Below are positions 16,187 through 25,379 of a stretch of DNA of 64,000 nucleotides, piece after piece. The DNA is from Pseudomonas viridiflava (GTDB lineage Bacteria > Pseudomonadota > Gammaproteobacteria > Pseudomonadales > Pseudomonadaceae). How positions within the stretch are numbered: the first letter of the stretch is position 1; every line of letters starts with the position of its first letter. The notes beneath the pieces are model-generated. The model was given only the letters and a program-made list of their open reading frames with translations. It ran no database searches and was not told where the DNA came from. Where the stretch lies: contig NZ_UWFN01000200.1 of NCBI RefSeq assembly GCF_900602065.1, positions 1-64,000 of the forward strand, given 5' to 3'. The translations under genes were made by a program, and so were the position numbers.

Positions 16187-16195
16187 TTTTGGCGA

Positions 16196-18619
16196 TTACT
16201 TGCTGTCAGGCAGCGCGTAAGCGATCACGTAGTCACCGCGATCCGGCGACTGACGGCCACCACCGGCGGTGATGACCACGTATTGCTTGCCGGTTTTTGG
16301 CGACACAAAGGTCATCGGGCCGCCCTGGCTACCGACGGGCAGACGGGCTTTCCAGGCTTCTTCACCGTTGGCGGAGTTGAAGGCGCGCAGGTAGTAATCC
16401 TGAGTCCCGGCGATGAAGATCAAGCCACCTTGGGTCGACAAGGTGCCACCCAGGGTCGGCATGCCGATTGGCAGTGGCAGGTGCATTTTGATCCCCAGTG
16501 GACCGGTGTCTTCAACGGTGCCGACCGGGACTTGCCAGGCGACTTTCTGGGTCTTCATGTCAATCGCGGTCAGCGTGCCGAACGGCGGTGCCTGGCACGG
16601 AATGCCGGCAATCGACAGGAAGCGGTTTTTGTTCACGGCATAAGGCGTGCCTTTGAGCGGCACTGCGCCCATGCCGGTGTTCAGCGCTTCGCCACCGGAA
16701 GACGCCTTGGCATCTTTCTGCTGCGGCACCATCTGGATCCACAGGCCCAGACGCATGTCGTTGACGAAGATAAAGCCGTGTACCGGGTCAGTCGAGAGGC
16801 TGCCCCAGTTCATGCCACCCAGTGAACCCGGAAAGCTCAGCGACTTGTCGGTGCCCGGCGCGGTGTACAGGCCGTCGTAGCGCATTTGCTTGAACGAGAT
16901 ACGGCACAGCATCTGATCAAACGGCGTCGCGCCCCACATGTCCGATTCGGTCATGTGTTTGGTGCCGATCTGCGGCATGCCGGTCGACAACGGTTGAGTC
17001 GGCGAGTAAGGCTCGTTGGGGATGTTGGCGGCTTTGACGGCGACATCTTCGACTTTCGTCAGCGGCTTGCCGGTAGCACGGTCGAGCACGAAGATCTGAC
17101 CGGCCTTGGTGCCGATCACCACGGCAGGCACCTTGCTGCCATCGGCGTTGGTGAAGTCGATCAGGCTAGGCTGCATCGGCAGGTCGAAGTCCCACAGGTC
17201 GTTGTGGACGGTCTGATAGACCCACTTCTCTTCGCCTGTTGTTGCGTTCAGGGCCAGAATCGAAGCGCCGTATTTGTGGTCCAGCGCGGTACGTTCAACA
17301 CCATAAATGTCGGTGGACGAGCTGCCCATCGGCAAGAAGATGGTGTTCATGGCCGGGTCATAAGACATCGGCGCCCAGCTGTTTGGCGTACTGCGCACGT
17401 AAGTGGCGTCGGCCGCTGGAGCTTTCTTGTCTTCTGGGTTACCCGGGTCGAACGCCCAGCGCATGGCGCCGGTGATCACGTCAAAACCACGGATCACGCC
17501 GCCAGGCATGTCAGCCTGAACGTTGTCGGCAACGCGACCGCCAACGACGACAGTCGAACCCGCCATCAGCGGCGCCGAGGACAGTTGATAGTAGGAGTCC
17601 GGAACATTGCCCAGGCCTGCTTTCAGATCAACCTGACCGTTGGTGCCGAAGCCCTGGCAGAACTCGCCAGTGTCGGCGTCCACGGCAATCAGGCGCGCAT
17701 CGATGGTGTTGGTCAGCAAGCGACGCTGGCAGTTGGCGCCAGCCGGTACCGAAACAGCGGTGGCGGGCGTGCTGCCGTCAACTGGCTGAGCCAGTGCCGC
17801 TGTCGAATCGAAGTACGCCAGACCACGGCAGCGCTGCCAGACTTTGCTCTGCGCGTTGATTTCGTTTTTCCACAGCTGTTTGCCGGTGTCGGCGTCCAGT
17901 GCGATGACGTTGTTGTGCGGGGTGCAGATGAACACTTTGTCGCCGACTTGCAGCGGGGTCATCTGGTCTTCGGCACCATTGCCGTCGCTGATGGCAACGT
18001 CGCCGGTCTGGTAAGTCCAGGCGGGCACCAGGCTGCCGACGTTGCTGCGGTTGATCTGGTCCAGCGCCGCAAAGCGGCTGCCGCCTTCGTCGTTACCGTA
18101 GTGCGCCCAGTCTTTCTGTGCTTTGGCCGGGTCGACTTTGGTCAGGCCCGGGCCGTCGCCAGTCGGGGAAACCGAAGCGTGGGGGATGAACATGCCCCAG
18201 GCGCCACCGACGATAGCCAGTGCCAGCAGGCCACCCAGCGCATAGCCGCCACGACCGCTCACCAGGCCGTTGGCCTTGCGCAGGGTCGGGTAGACCAGTG
18301 CAACCACCAGGCTCAATACGCCCAGTGCAAACAGACGGGAGATCTGCGGCCAGAAGTTCAGACCGGCGTCGACCAGTGCCCAGATGATGGACAGCACCAT
18401 GACGGCTGCGAACAGCCAGGCACCCGTCAGGCGCTGTTTGAAGAGCAGCACGGCGGAGACCAGCATGCCGAGGCCTGCGAGCAGGAAATACCAGCTACCG
18501 CCCAGCGTGGCGAGGTAGCCGCCCAGTCCTGTGAAAAGTAATCCAAATACCAGCACACCGAGAGCCGCGACCCAGATGGGCCAGCGGCTGACGGACGCCG
18601 TAGGTTGAGACTTAGTCAT
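16196..18619 (-). CDS. gcd: Membrane-bound PQQ-dependent glucose dehydrogenase
   Basis: Oxidises glucose to gluconolactone in the periplasm and passes electrons to ubiquinone; the start of the direct oxidative glucose pathway of pseudomonads. 807 aa, the usual size. Five N-terminal membrane helices (about 12-145) are followed by a periplasmic eight-bladed PQQ propeller (from about 160), with repeated W-motif strands such as LDADTGKQLWKNE and the conserved blocks DWAHYGNDEGGSRF, WDFDLPMQPSLIDF and GGMNWGS. The C-terminus QSPDRGDYVIAYALP closes the propeller. It is a single-gene unit with its own terminator; no OprB-type porin is next to it. Confidence 0.95.
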   Translation of the reverse strand: MTKSQPTASVSRWPIWVAALGVLVFGLLFTGLGGYLATLGGSWYFLLAGLGMLVSAVLLFKQRLTGAWLFAAVMVLSIIWALVDAGLNFWPQISRLFALGVLSLVVALVYPTLRKANGLVSGRGGYALGGLLALAIVGGAWGMFIPHASVSPTGDGPGLTKVDPAKAQKDWAHYGNDEGGSRFAALDQINRSNVGSLVPAWTYQTGDVAISDGNGAEDQMTPLQVGDKVFICTPHNNVIALDADTGKQLWKNEINAQSKVWQRCRGLAYFDSTAALAQPVDGSTPATAVSVPAGANCQRRLLTNTIDARLIAVDADTGEFCQGFGTNGQVDLKAGLGNVPDSYYQLSSAPLMAGSTVVVGGRVADNVQADMPGGVIRGFDVITGAMRWAFDPGNPEDKKAPAADATYVRSTPNSWAPMSYDPAMNTIFLPMGSSSTDIYGVERTALDHKYGASILALNATTGEEKWVYQTVHNDLWDFDLPMQPSLIDFTNADGSKVPAVVIGTKAGQIFVLDRATGKPLTKVEDVAVKAANIPNEPYSPTQPLSTGMPQIGTKHMTESDMWGATPFDQMLCRISFKQMRYDGLYTAPGTDKSLSFPGSLGGMNWGSLSTDPVHGFIFVNDMRLGLWIQMVPQQKDAKASSGGEALNTGMGAVPLKGTPYAVNKNRFLSIAGIPCQAPPFGTLTAIDMKTQKVAWQVPVGTVEDTGPLGIKMHLPLPIGMPTLGGTLSTQGGLIFIAGTQDYYLRAFNSANGEEAWKARLPVGSQGGPMTFVSPKTGKQYVVITAGGGRQSPDRGDYVIAYALPDSK

Positions 18620-19030
18620 GGTGCATGTCCTGATAACGCATGAGCGTTGATGTGAAAGGTTAAGCGTAGTGGAGGAATCAGCCGATGCAGCTGCTTCCGG
18701 AACAGTGGTTGCGCAGGGACTTTTCAGGCTCGGCGCTGACCATACGGCTCAGTTCAAAGGAACTCCGCAAACAATTAACTAACTGGTTACTTTTGCAACC
18801 TTATCAAAAAAAGCCCGGGCTGCGGCAAATTGTCCTGCGGCAATCTGAGCAAAACACTGTTACGGATTCGGAAATAATCGGTTTGAAAACACCCCGCTTA
18901 TGGACGGTTTCAACGGTTTCGCGCAAGCACTACAGTCCCTGTGACACACAAGGTATTATCCGGCCTGAAAAAACTCCCGGCGTTGAGAGCCACTGGCACG
19001 GTGTTCGTGAGAGGGAGCAAAGAGGCGAAC
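18620..19030. other. Intergenic region between gcd and the GlxA-type regulator
   Basis: 411 bp separating divergent genes, so it holds both promoters. An AT-rich stretch at about 18,765-18,815 (ACAATTAACTAACTGGTTAC and a run of A) is the most promoter-like part. I see no gene and no convincing operator. Confidence 0.5.
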
Positions 19031-20044
19031 ATGACTGAACGACGTCAATTCAGCGGAGGCATGAAGGGCAAGAACCTTCGCTATCTGGAAGATAATCGTG
19101 GCGTGCCGACCCGGCAGGCACGAGCAGGCTTCCTGTTGCTTGAACACTTTTCGCTGCCTGCCTTCACCCAGGCGCTGGACACGATTGTTACCGCCAATCT
19201 CTTACGGCCCGGATTGTTCACCACGCGAACCTTCGGATTGCATGACGGCGAAGTGGTCAGCGACCTGGGCTTGGTGATTCGCCCGGATGCGCAAATCACC
19301 TCTGCCGAGATCAGCGATCTGGACCTGCTGGTGGTGTGCGGCGGCTACCGGACCGAACTGAAAATCTACCCTGAGTTGAATCCTCTGCTCAAAGAAGCTG
19401 CGCAGCAGGGCAGTGCCCTTGCTGGCCTATGGAACGGGGCGTGGTTTCTCGGGGTGGCGGGGCTTCTCGACAGTTACCGTTGCGCGATCCACCCGGAACA
19501 TCGCCCGGCGCTGGCCGAGGTCTGCAAAATCACCCTGGTGACCAGCGAAGCGTTTGTCGTGGACCGGGATCGACTCACCGCATCCAGCCCGACCGGTGCT
19601 TTCCATATGGCGCTGGAGTGGATCAAGACGCTGCACGACAAGGCTCTGGTGGAAGGGATCGAGGACATTCTTTCCTTCGAGGAATCGCGTTATCGGCGCA
19701 TCAAGGCTTCGCCACATTTATCCGTCAGTGCTCCGCTGCGCGAAGTGGTGAAACTCATGGACGCCAACCTCGAAGAGCCGCTGGAGATGGAGCAACTGGT
19801 GGCGTACTCCGGCCGCTCCAGACGCCAGGTCGAGCGATTGTTTCGCGAGCAGTTGGGCACCACACCGCAGCGCTATTATCTGGAACTGCGCATCACCGAA
19901 GCCCGCCGCCTGTTGCAACACACCGAAATGTCACAGGTAGAAGTCCTCGTCGCCTGCGGCTTCGTTTCCCCCAGCCACTTCAGCAAGTGCTACAGCTCAT
20001 ACTTCGGTTACCGCCCCTCGAAGGAAAAGCGTCTGGTCAGGTAG
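19031..20044 (+). CDS. GlxA-family transcriptional regulator (DJ-1/PfpI-like + AraC HTH)
   Basis: 337 aa from the ATG at 19031, chosen for its AGAGG ribosome-binding site and family length; an upstream ATG at 18941 adds 30 residues of no recognisable character. The N-terminal half (about 30-205) is a class I amidotransferase/PfpI-like sensor fold, with the LVVCGGYR and GLWNGAWFLGVAGLLD blocks; the nucleophile-elbow position is Asn rather than Cys, as often in regulators. The C-terminal half has two AraC-type helix-turn-helix motifs (LEMEQLVAYSGRSRRQVERLF and VEVLVACGFVSPSHFSKCY). Members include GbdR and ArgR, which sense quaternary amines or arginine; the ligand here is unknown. Confidence 0.85.
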   Translation: MTERRQFSGGMKGKNLRYLEDNRGVPTRQARAGFLLLEHFSLPAFTQALDTIVTANLLRPGLFTTRTFGLHDGEVVSDLGLVIRPDAQITSAEISDLDLLVVCGGYRTELKIYPELNPLLKEAAQQGSALAGLWNGAWFLGVAGLLDSYRCAIHPEHRPALAEVCKITLVTSEAFVVDRDRLTASSPTGAFHMALEWIKTLHDKALVEGIEDILSFEESRYRRIKASPHLSVSAPLREVVKLMDANLEEPLEMEQLVAYSGRSRRQVERLFREQLGTTPQRYYLELRITEARRLLQHTEMSQVEVLVACGFVSPSHFSKCYSSYFGYRPSKEKRLVR

Positions 20045-20140
20045 TCATTCGCGAAGGGGCCGGTCCAGACGATACACATTCACAGATGAAGCGAATTTCC
20101 CCTGTGGGAGCGGTGCTTGCCCGCGATATGGTGCGTCAGC
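20045..20140. repeat. Degenerate REP pair
   Basis: CATTCGCGAAGGGGCCGG at the left and CCTGTGGGAGCGGTGCTTGC at the right are weakly paired remnants of the larger REP class, between the convergent regulator and transporter genes. Confidence 0.45.
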
Positions 20141-20167
20141 AAAACTGTGTTGCCTGACCTGATGCCA

Positions 20168-21502
20168 TCACCCATCGGTATCCGGCAGCGTTTCGCGGCG
20201 GGTTTCCGTCGTTTCCCGGTCTGTGCGTCGTCCCAGATACCAACCGGTCACGGCCCACAGTGCCGCACAGAGGGCTCCCACCAATGCCACCAGCACAGTG
20301 CCTTGCCCGAGCATGTCGAGCAGGCTTTTCGCCCAGCCGCTGACGGCATCGCCGCCTCGATAGACCACGGTGTCGATGAAGTTCTTGGCCTTGTATTTGG
20401 TTTCCGCATCCAGCGGCGCAAAGAGCATTTCCCGACCGGGACGGATGAAGGCGTATTCACCGATACGCCGCACGATCATCAACCCGGCCAAGATGGCAAA
20501 TGTGGGCGCCAGTGCCAGACCGATAAAGCCGATACACACCAGTGCTGGCACACCCGCCAGCAGCACGCGGACACCAAAGCGCTGGGCGATCCGGCCGGTG
20601 ATGAACAGTTGCGAAACCAGCGCACCGGCCTGCACCGCAAAATCGATCAGCCCGAACACGCGGACCTGTTCCTCACGCGTCGCGAACAACTCTGAAACCA
20701 GTCGTGCCTGTTCGAAATACAGAAAGGTACTCGCCGTGGCGAGCAGCACCACGAACAGGCACACGCCCAGCAGATACGGCGAGCGCAGCACGCGCAACAT
20801 GCCACTGAACGGATTGCCCGCTACCGGTCGACGCGGGTTTTCGGCCGGAGGCGCTCCGGGCCGACCTGCACCGCCGTATTCGCGCCAGGCCATGAGATAA
20901 CGCTTGAGTGCCAGCGCCAACAGCAATAAAACCGCACTGACCAGCGCCAGACCGCCCTGACCGAGCACATCAATCGAGAAGGCGCTGATCAGCGGACCGA
21001 GCAACCCCCCAACACTTGCGCCCGCTGCAATAAACGCAAACAAGCGCCGCGCCTGGCCGCCATCGAATGCATCGGCCATCAGACTCCAGGCAACTGAAAC
21101 GACATACAGGTTGTAGACCGAGATCCACACGTAAAACACACGCGCCAACCACACGCTGTCGTCATGCAGGGCAAAGGTCAGGGCAAAAAACAGCAGGTTG
21201 ATGGCAAAGAATCCGTAAACCCAGTCGGCGAACTGAACCCGTGGCACCACCGAGTTAAGCCAGCCAAACAACGGGACCGCGATCAGCATCACCACGAACG
21301 TTGCGGTGAACAGCCACTGGAGGTTTTCGACACCGGCCTGGATGCCCATGGCTTCGCGGATCGGGCGCAGCATGAAGTAGCCGCAGAACAGACAGAAGAA
21401 CAGGGCAAAACCTGCCAGTGCCGGACGCAACTCGTCCGGCTCGGCATTGATGGCTCGGGCAGCGCGGTGGATCAATGGATGGTCAACAACGGACACGGAC
21501 AC
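20168..21502 (-). CDS. ATP/ADP-translocase-like MFS transporter
   Basis: 444 aa, about 12 hydrophobic segments. The N-terminal FFCLFCGYFMLRPIREAMG and the later AWSLMADAFDGGQARRLF block resemble the Npt/Tlc nucleotide-transporter branch, which free-living bacteria also carry as MFS-like proteins of unknown substrate. A conserved charged segment near the C-terminal half (GEYAFIRPGREMLFAPLDAETKYKAKNFIDT, about 375-405) is typical of this group. It starts 18 bp after the aldo/keto reductase stop and is probably co-transcribed. Real nucleotide transport should not be assumed: the family in non-parasitic bacteria has no assigned substrate. Confidence 0.82.
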   Translation of the reverse strand: MSVSVVDHPLIHRAARAINAEPDELRPALAGFALFFCLFCGYFMLRPIREAMGIQAGVENLQWLFTATFVVMLIAVPLFGWLNSVVPRVQFADWVYGFFAINLLFFALTFALHDDSVWLARVFYVWISVYNLYVVSVAWSLMADAFDGGQARRLFAFIAAGASVGGLLGPLISAFSIDVLGQGGLALVSAVLLLLALALKRYLMAWREYGGAGRPGAPPAENPRRPVAGNPFSGMLRVLRSPYLLGVCLFVVLLATASTFLYFEQARLVSELFATREEQVRVFGLIDFAVQAGALVSQLFITGRIAQRFGVRVLLAGVPALVCIGFIGLALAPTFAILAGLMIVRRIGEYAFIRPGREMLFAPLDAETKYKAKNFIDTVVYRGGDAVSGWAKSLLDMLGQGTVLVALVGALCAALWAVTGWYLGRRTDRETTETRRETLPDTDG

Positions 21503-21520
21503 GCTCCCGGTGGCAGGTGA

Positions 21521-22447
21521 TCAGGCGAACAGTTCGGCGATCCGTTCGCGCAACCTGGCGTCTGGCAATCGACCTTGGCCGGCCAGCAGGTTGTCGGCAG
21601 CATAACGCGGGTTACTGGTGGCCGGAATCACTGCCGTGACGGCGGGGTTGGCGAGCACGAACTTGAGCATCAGTTGCGCCCATGAGCTGGCATCCAGTTC
21701 GGCAGCGGCCCAATCGGGCACCGGCTTGCCTTTGACCTTGGCAAACAACCGTCCGGCTTCGAACGTACGGTTGGCCAGAACCGCTACGCCATTGTCCGCG
21801 CACCAGGGCAGCAGGCGCTTTTCCGCGTTGCGTGCGCCGATGGAATAGTTGACCTGAACAAAGTCGACTTTCTCTTTTTGCAGCGTGGCCAGCAGTTCGT
21901 CATGGGCTGACTCGACGTAATGGGTCACGCCGATGTAGCGGATCCGGCCCTGTTCTTTGAGCTCGCGCAACGTCTGCAACTGGGTCGTGGTGTCTTGCAG
22001 GTTGTGCACTTGAATCAGATCGATGCGTTCGGTTTGCAGTTGTTTGAAAGCCTGTTCGATTTGCCGCAAACCCGCTTCACGTCCGGTGGAGGAAACCTTG
22101 GTGGCCAAAAAGGCCTGGCCATGGGCTTTGGCACGGGTCAGCAATTCCCCCGTGACGGCCTGGGAGTCTCCGTAGCTTGGCGCGGTGTCGATCAGTCTGG
22201 CGCCACCGCTGAGTAGCGTCTTGAGTACCTCCAGCGCGGGATCCATCTCACTTGAGCTCACTGCGAAGTTGAAGGTGCGGGCGGTGCCCAGACCAATCAC
22301 CGGCAAATCTTCACCTGACGAGGGAATCTTGCGGGTTAACAGTGGTGTGGCGGCAAATGCGGGAAGCAGGGGAGACAGTGCCGCCATGGCTGCCAGTGCT
22401 GAGCTGGCCTGAATGAAATGGCGACGGCTGAACGAGTGGATGGGCAT
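21521..22447 (-). CDS. Tat-exported aldo/keto reductase
   Basis: 308 aa with a twin-arginine signal (FSRRHFIQ, residues 6-13, then a hydrophobic stretch to AFA near 32). The (beta/alpha)8 aldo/keto reductase tetrad is visible: Asp and Tyr in LIDTAPSYGDS, Lys in FLATKV and His in LIQVHNLQD. A Tat signal implies folding with a nucleotide cofactor in the cytoplasm before export, unusual for an NADPH enzyme but known in this subfamily. It heads a two-gene unit with the transporter downstream. Substrate unknown. Confidence 0.87.
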   Translation of the reverse strand: MPIHSFSRRHFIQASSALAAMAALSPLLPAFAATPLLTRKIPSSGEDLPVIGLGTARTFNFAVSSSEMDPALEVLKTLLSGGARLIDTAPSYGDSQAVTGELLTRAKAHGQAFLATKVSSTGREAGLRQIEQAFKQLQTERIDLIQVHNLQDTTTQLQTLRELKEQGRIRYIGVTHYVESAHDELLATLQKEKVDFVQVNYSIGARNAEKRLLPWCADNGVAVLANRTFEAGRLFAKVKGKPVPDWAAAELDASSWAQLMLKFVLANPAVTAVIPATSNPRYAADNLLAGQGRLPDARLRERIAELFA

Positions 22448-22559
22448 GCGCAGACTCCTGTCATTCTGAAGGTGTCACAGAGGTGTCATGGATAGAAACA
22501 TATCCAGCCCCGGTGCAGGGCGCGCTCGTCGGTGAGATGACGGTGGATGTTTTACAAAT

Positions 22560-22680
22560 CATTACTCTGGCTCGATCAGGTTGGCTGGCATGCCGGGAGG
22601 TATATATTCCAAAAGGAAATTAAAAACATACTATTAATTCTTTTGAATGAACTGCGCTAATTGCCATCATTCGCGCACCC
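22560..22680. promoter_or_regulatory. AT-rich promoter region of the amino-acid ABC binding protein
   Basis: Between the divergent reductase and binding-protein genes lies a sharply AT-rich stretch (22600-22660: TATATATTCCAAAAGGAAAT, then ATACTATTAATTC). It contains TTCCAAAAGGAA, a 4+4 inverted repeat around AAAA. No defined -35/-10 pair is claimed. Confidence 0.4.
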
Positions 22681-22713
22681 ACACGGGTCAACAACGTCAA
22701 CAGGATCACCCCG

Positions 22714-23550
22714 ATGAAGTCTCTAGGTTTCTACGCGCGAGTCATTGCCGCTGCGCTGCTGTCCACCGTTTCCATTGCTCAGGCCGCCGAGTCGGCCTCG
22801 ACCTGGAAACAGATCCATGATTCAGGCGAGCTACGGATTGGTGTCGCTCAGGGTGAACCCTGGTTCTTCAAGGATCCTGCAACCGAGCAGTGGAATGGCA
22901 TCGGCTACAACGTGGGCAAGGATCTGGCCAAGGAACTGGGCGTCAAACTGATCACGGTAGAGACCACTTGGGGTAACTCTGTTGCGGCCCTGCAATCCGG
23001 CCAGATTGACCTGATGCTGGTGCTGGACCCCACTGAAGAGCGTCGCAAGGCTGTGGATTTTCCGGAGCAACCGTTCTTCTGGTACGCCCAGGGCGTGTTG
23101 TTGCGTGACGGCCTGACCGCCACCACCTGGGAAGACCTGGACCGTGACGACGTGCGCATCGGCGTGACCCAGGGCAGCAGCCCGGATCTGATTCTCAGCA
23201 AGAAATTCAAGAAGGCTCATCTGGAGCGCTACACCAACATGGACGAAGGTGTTGCGGCGTTCTATGCGGGCCGTGTCGACGGTCTTTCGTACTTCCACCC
23301 GGCGCTGGCGCTGCAGCAGGCGAAAGTGCGCAAAGGCACGCTGATTCTGCCCACCCCGATCGTCTCGGTCAGCACCAGTGGCGCTGTGCGTTACGAAGAC
23401 GACAAAACCTTCCGGGATTTCGTCGGCAAGGAATTCGCCAAATTGTATGAAAGCGGCGTGACCCAGAAATACTACGAAGACGCCCTGCGCCTGCGCGGTG
23501 TAGACCCAAGCAAAGTACCGCCGGTTATCAAGGAGCAGTGGGCGAAGTAA
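22714..23550 (+). CDS. Amino-acid-type ABC transporter substrate-binding protein
   Basis: 278 aa with a signal peptide (about 1-24, SIAQAAES). The SBP_bac_3 fold is recognisable: IHDSGELRIGVAQGEPWFF at the start, GYNVGKDLAKELGVKL, and ALQSGQIDLML, which in this family form the amino-acid pocket; DPTEERRKAVDFPEQPFF follows. It should capture a polar amino acid or derivative in the periplasm for the permeases at 25380 and 26044 and the ATPase at 26723, from which it is separated by an inverted MmgE/PrpD gene. A strong hairpin follows the stop. An Asp-x-Thr in DLMLVLDPT is where typical members have DxxxxGMT, so the ligand class may differ. Confidence 0.88.
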   Translation: MKSLGFYARVIAAALLSTVSIAQAAESASTWKQIHDSGELRIGVAQGEPWFFKDPATEQWNGIGYNVGKDLAKELGVKLITVETTWGNSVAALQSGQIDLMLVLDPTEERRKAVDFPEQPFFWYAQGVLLRDGLTATTWEDLDRDDVRIGVTQGSSPDLILSKKFKKAHLERYTNMDEGVAAFYAGRVDGLSYFHPALALQQAKVRKGTLILPTPIVSVSTSGAVRYEDDKTFRDFVGKEFAKLYESGVTQKYYEDALRLRGVDPSKVPPVIKEQWAK

Positions 23551-23557
23551 TGCAGGT

Positions 23558-23596
23558 GAGCTGATCGGGTCGAATTTAAGCCAGGCCCGACAGCTC
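23558..23596 (+). terminator. Hairpin after the binding-protein gene
   Basis: GAGCTGATCGGGTC pairs with GGCCCGACAGCTC (one bulged base) across a loop of about 12 bases, 8 bp after the stop codon. No clear T-tract follows, so it may act as an mRNA-stabilising stem that keeps binding-protein levels high, or as a weak terminator. Confidence 0.45.
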
Positions 23597-23641
23597 AACT
23601 CTCAGATACGGCCGACTTCCTGGATGGCAATGCGATTCAAT

Positions 23642-23732
23642 TGTGGGAGCGAATTCATTCGCGAATGGGCCAGTCCATCCGGTGCGAATGTGTCCGCTGG
23701 AATATCGATTCGCGAATGAATTCGCTCCCACA
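23642..23732. repeat. Paired REP (BIME)
   Basis: TGTGGGAGCGAATTCATTCG at 23642 and CGAATGAATTCGCTCCCACA ending at 23732 form a long inverted pair around a spacer of about 40 bp. Confidence 0.85.
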
Positions 23733-23783
23733 GGGGGCCTGTTTCTAGTGTGAAAGCGTGCTGTCACTCGTCCAATCGAGGCG

Positions 23784-25178
23784 CTACCTGAACAAGCCTT
23801 CCAGCAACACCGCCACATCCTCGCATTCTTCAATTGCAAACAACCCTGCCAGCACTGGTTCGACCTGTTCAACAGGGCTACCCAACGGCGCGTACTGGCG
23901 GTATTTGTCGGCCACCTGTTCCCGGCTCAATGGCCTCTGGCGGCAGCCCAGCGGATAGTCCAGTCGTGCTCCAGTCAAGGTCTCGTCACCCAGACGTACC
24001 TGCACTTGCCCGGCGGGGCGGCGGGTATCGGCCATCAATGCGTTCAACTCGGGGTCTACCTCGGCGACTACTCGATCAGACACGGCCCTTACCTGCGGAT
24101 CGCTCAACGTGCTCGTCATGTGCCAATCGTGTTTGGCGATACCCAGTGCAAGGCAGGCCAGCGTATGAGGCAGGCTGAACTGGGCGTCGACTTCGTTGAC
24201 CGGGCGTCTGTCCATGAAATCGCGGGCCTGGGTGGTACCGGTCAGCACGCGGATTTCGTTGATCGCCGCCGCCTCGAACGCATGCGTCTGCTGCAATTGC
24301 TCGAAGGACTCCAGCGCCGTGTGGATCCAGCGACAGGCAGGGTAGTGCTTGAGGCTGGAGTTGGCTGCAAACCATTCGTTGCCCAGATCGGCGACCAGCA
24401 GGTGCGGATCAAACTGGTCCGAGCCGAGCATCCGCCACAACCCCTGATCGCCATCCAGCACTGCTTGAGCACCCACCCACTGATGTTGCTGCAGGCGTAC
24501 TGCGCGTACGCCAGCCTCGGCTGCTGGCGCCGTGAAGTCCTTGAATGACACCAAAGGGCGCGACTCCCAGTTGTATTTACGCAGGCTCGGCAGAGGTGTC
24601 AGGGTGCCCGCCAGACCCAGAGCGTTCTCCAGACCGGCTGCGTCCAGTTGCATCAATTTGCCGAATGCCACCGCAGCGCCCAGCGCCTGATGCTGACAAA
24701 CGCCGTACACCTGACGAAAGCGCTCAATGCTCGGCTGCACGGCGCTGATCACGCGGGCATTGATTTCATAAGCGGCAATCAGCGCTTCCAGCAGTTCACG
24801 GCCTGAAGCCTTGCGCTGCCAGACGCCACTCAGTGCCGCCGCCACCAGACTCGCGCCGGGATGGCCCATGCCCCGACCATCCACTTCCAGGCCATCGTCA
24901 TGATCCAGTGCATTGATCGCCATGCCGTTGAACAGCGCGGCACCCACCGGTGCCAGACGCACTGAACTGCCCAGCAACGCGCAGGGGCCAGCGGCGTACT
25001 CCTCAATGCAATGTCGCTGGAAAGTCGCCGCCAGCTCACTGCGCGTTGATGCCAGACCGCACGCGAGGGCGTCGATCAGGTGCAGTTTGATCTGCTCGCG
25101 TAGCGCGGTGGGCACGCTGTCGAGCGTCAGGCCTGCGGCGAATTGTGCGAGGGTGCGGGTCAGTGAATCGTTGCTCAT
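23784..25178 (-). CDS. MmgE/PrpD family protein (2-methylcitrate dehydratase-like)
   Basis: 464 aa, the usual length. The family's all-helical domain shows NALDHDDG (about 88-95, usually ALDFDDT), GRGMGHPGASL, and KHYPACRWIHTAL (about 305-317, usually KxYPxCRxxHxxID). MmgE/PrpD proteins include 2-methylcitrate dehydratase, cis-aconitate decarboxylase and epimerases such as iminodisuccinate epimerase. No other methylcitrate-cycle gene is nearby. It lies inverted inside an amino-acid ABC importer locus, next to an aminotransferase homologue, so a role on an imported amino-dicarboxylate (as in iminodisuccinate-type routes) is more likely than propionate metabolism; that is inference. Confidence 0.86.
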   Translation of the reverse strand: MSNDSLTRTLAQFAAGLTLDSVPTALREQIKLHLIDALACGLASTRSELAATFQRHCIEEYAAGPCALLGSSVRLAPVGAALFNGMAINALDHDDGLEVDGRGMGHPGASLVAAALSGVWQRKASGRELLEALIAAYEINARVISAVQPSIERFRQVYGVCQHQALGAAVAFGKLMQLDAAGLENALGLAGTLTPLPSLRKYNWESRPLVSFKDFTAPAAEAGVRAVRLQQHQWVGAQAVLDGDQGLWRMLGSDQFDPHLLVADLGNEWFAANSSLKHYPACRWIHTALESFEQLQQTHAFEAAAINEIRVLTGTTQARDFMDRRPVNEVDAQFSLPHTLACLALGIAKHDWHMTSTLSDPQVRAVSDRVVAEVDPELNALMADTRRPAGQVQVRLGDETLTGARLDYPLGCRQRPLSREQVADKYRQYAPLGSPVEQVEPVLAGLFAIEECEDVAVLLEGLFR

Positions 25179-25256
25179 ACCGATGCCATGTGCAAAAACG
25201 TCAAAGGCTACTGCTTAAGCACCTCCCTGGCTGAGTGATCGCTAGAACAAAAATGA

Positions 25257-25272
25257 ATATGCAAATGCATAT
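25257..25272. promoter_or_regulatory. Candidate operator palindrome between divergent genes
   Basis: ATATGCA-AA-TGCATAT, a perfect 7+2+7 inverted repeat, lies 78 bp upstream of the MmgE/PrpD start and 107 bp upstream of the permease start. Its position between divergent genes and its symmetry fit a dimeric regulator site; no regulator for it is encoded nearby. Confidence 0.45.
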
Positions 25273-25379
25273 CGGGTATTTATGGCTATTTGTGTCCAGC
25301 CATTAACATGCGCGGCCTTCCTCTGGGGAAGAGGTGGCTGTGCGGGCTCGGAGGGGATCACCCCAGGAGAGAAACACGA

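Noticed and set aside
16886..18541. 551-codon open frame opposite gcd
   Set aside because: High-GC shadow on the antisense strand; gcd is certain.
18812..18821. AGCCCGGGCT next to an A-run as a terminator before gcd
   Set aside because: The palindrome has no room for a loop beyond a 3-bp stem, so no stable hairpin would form.
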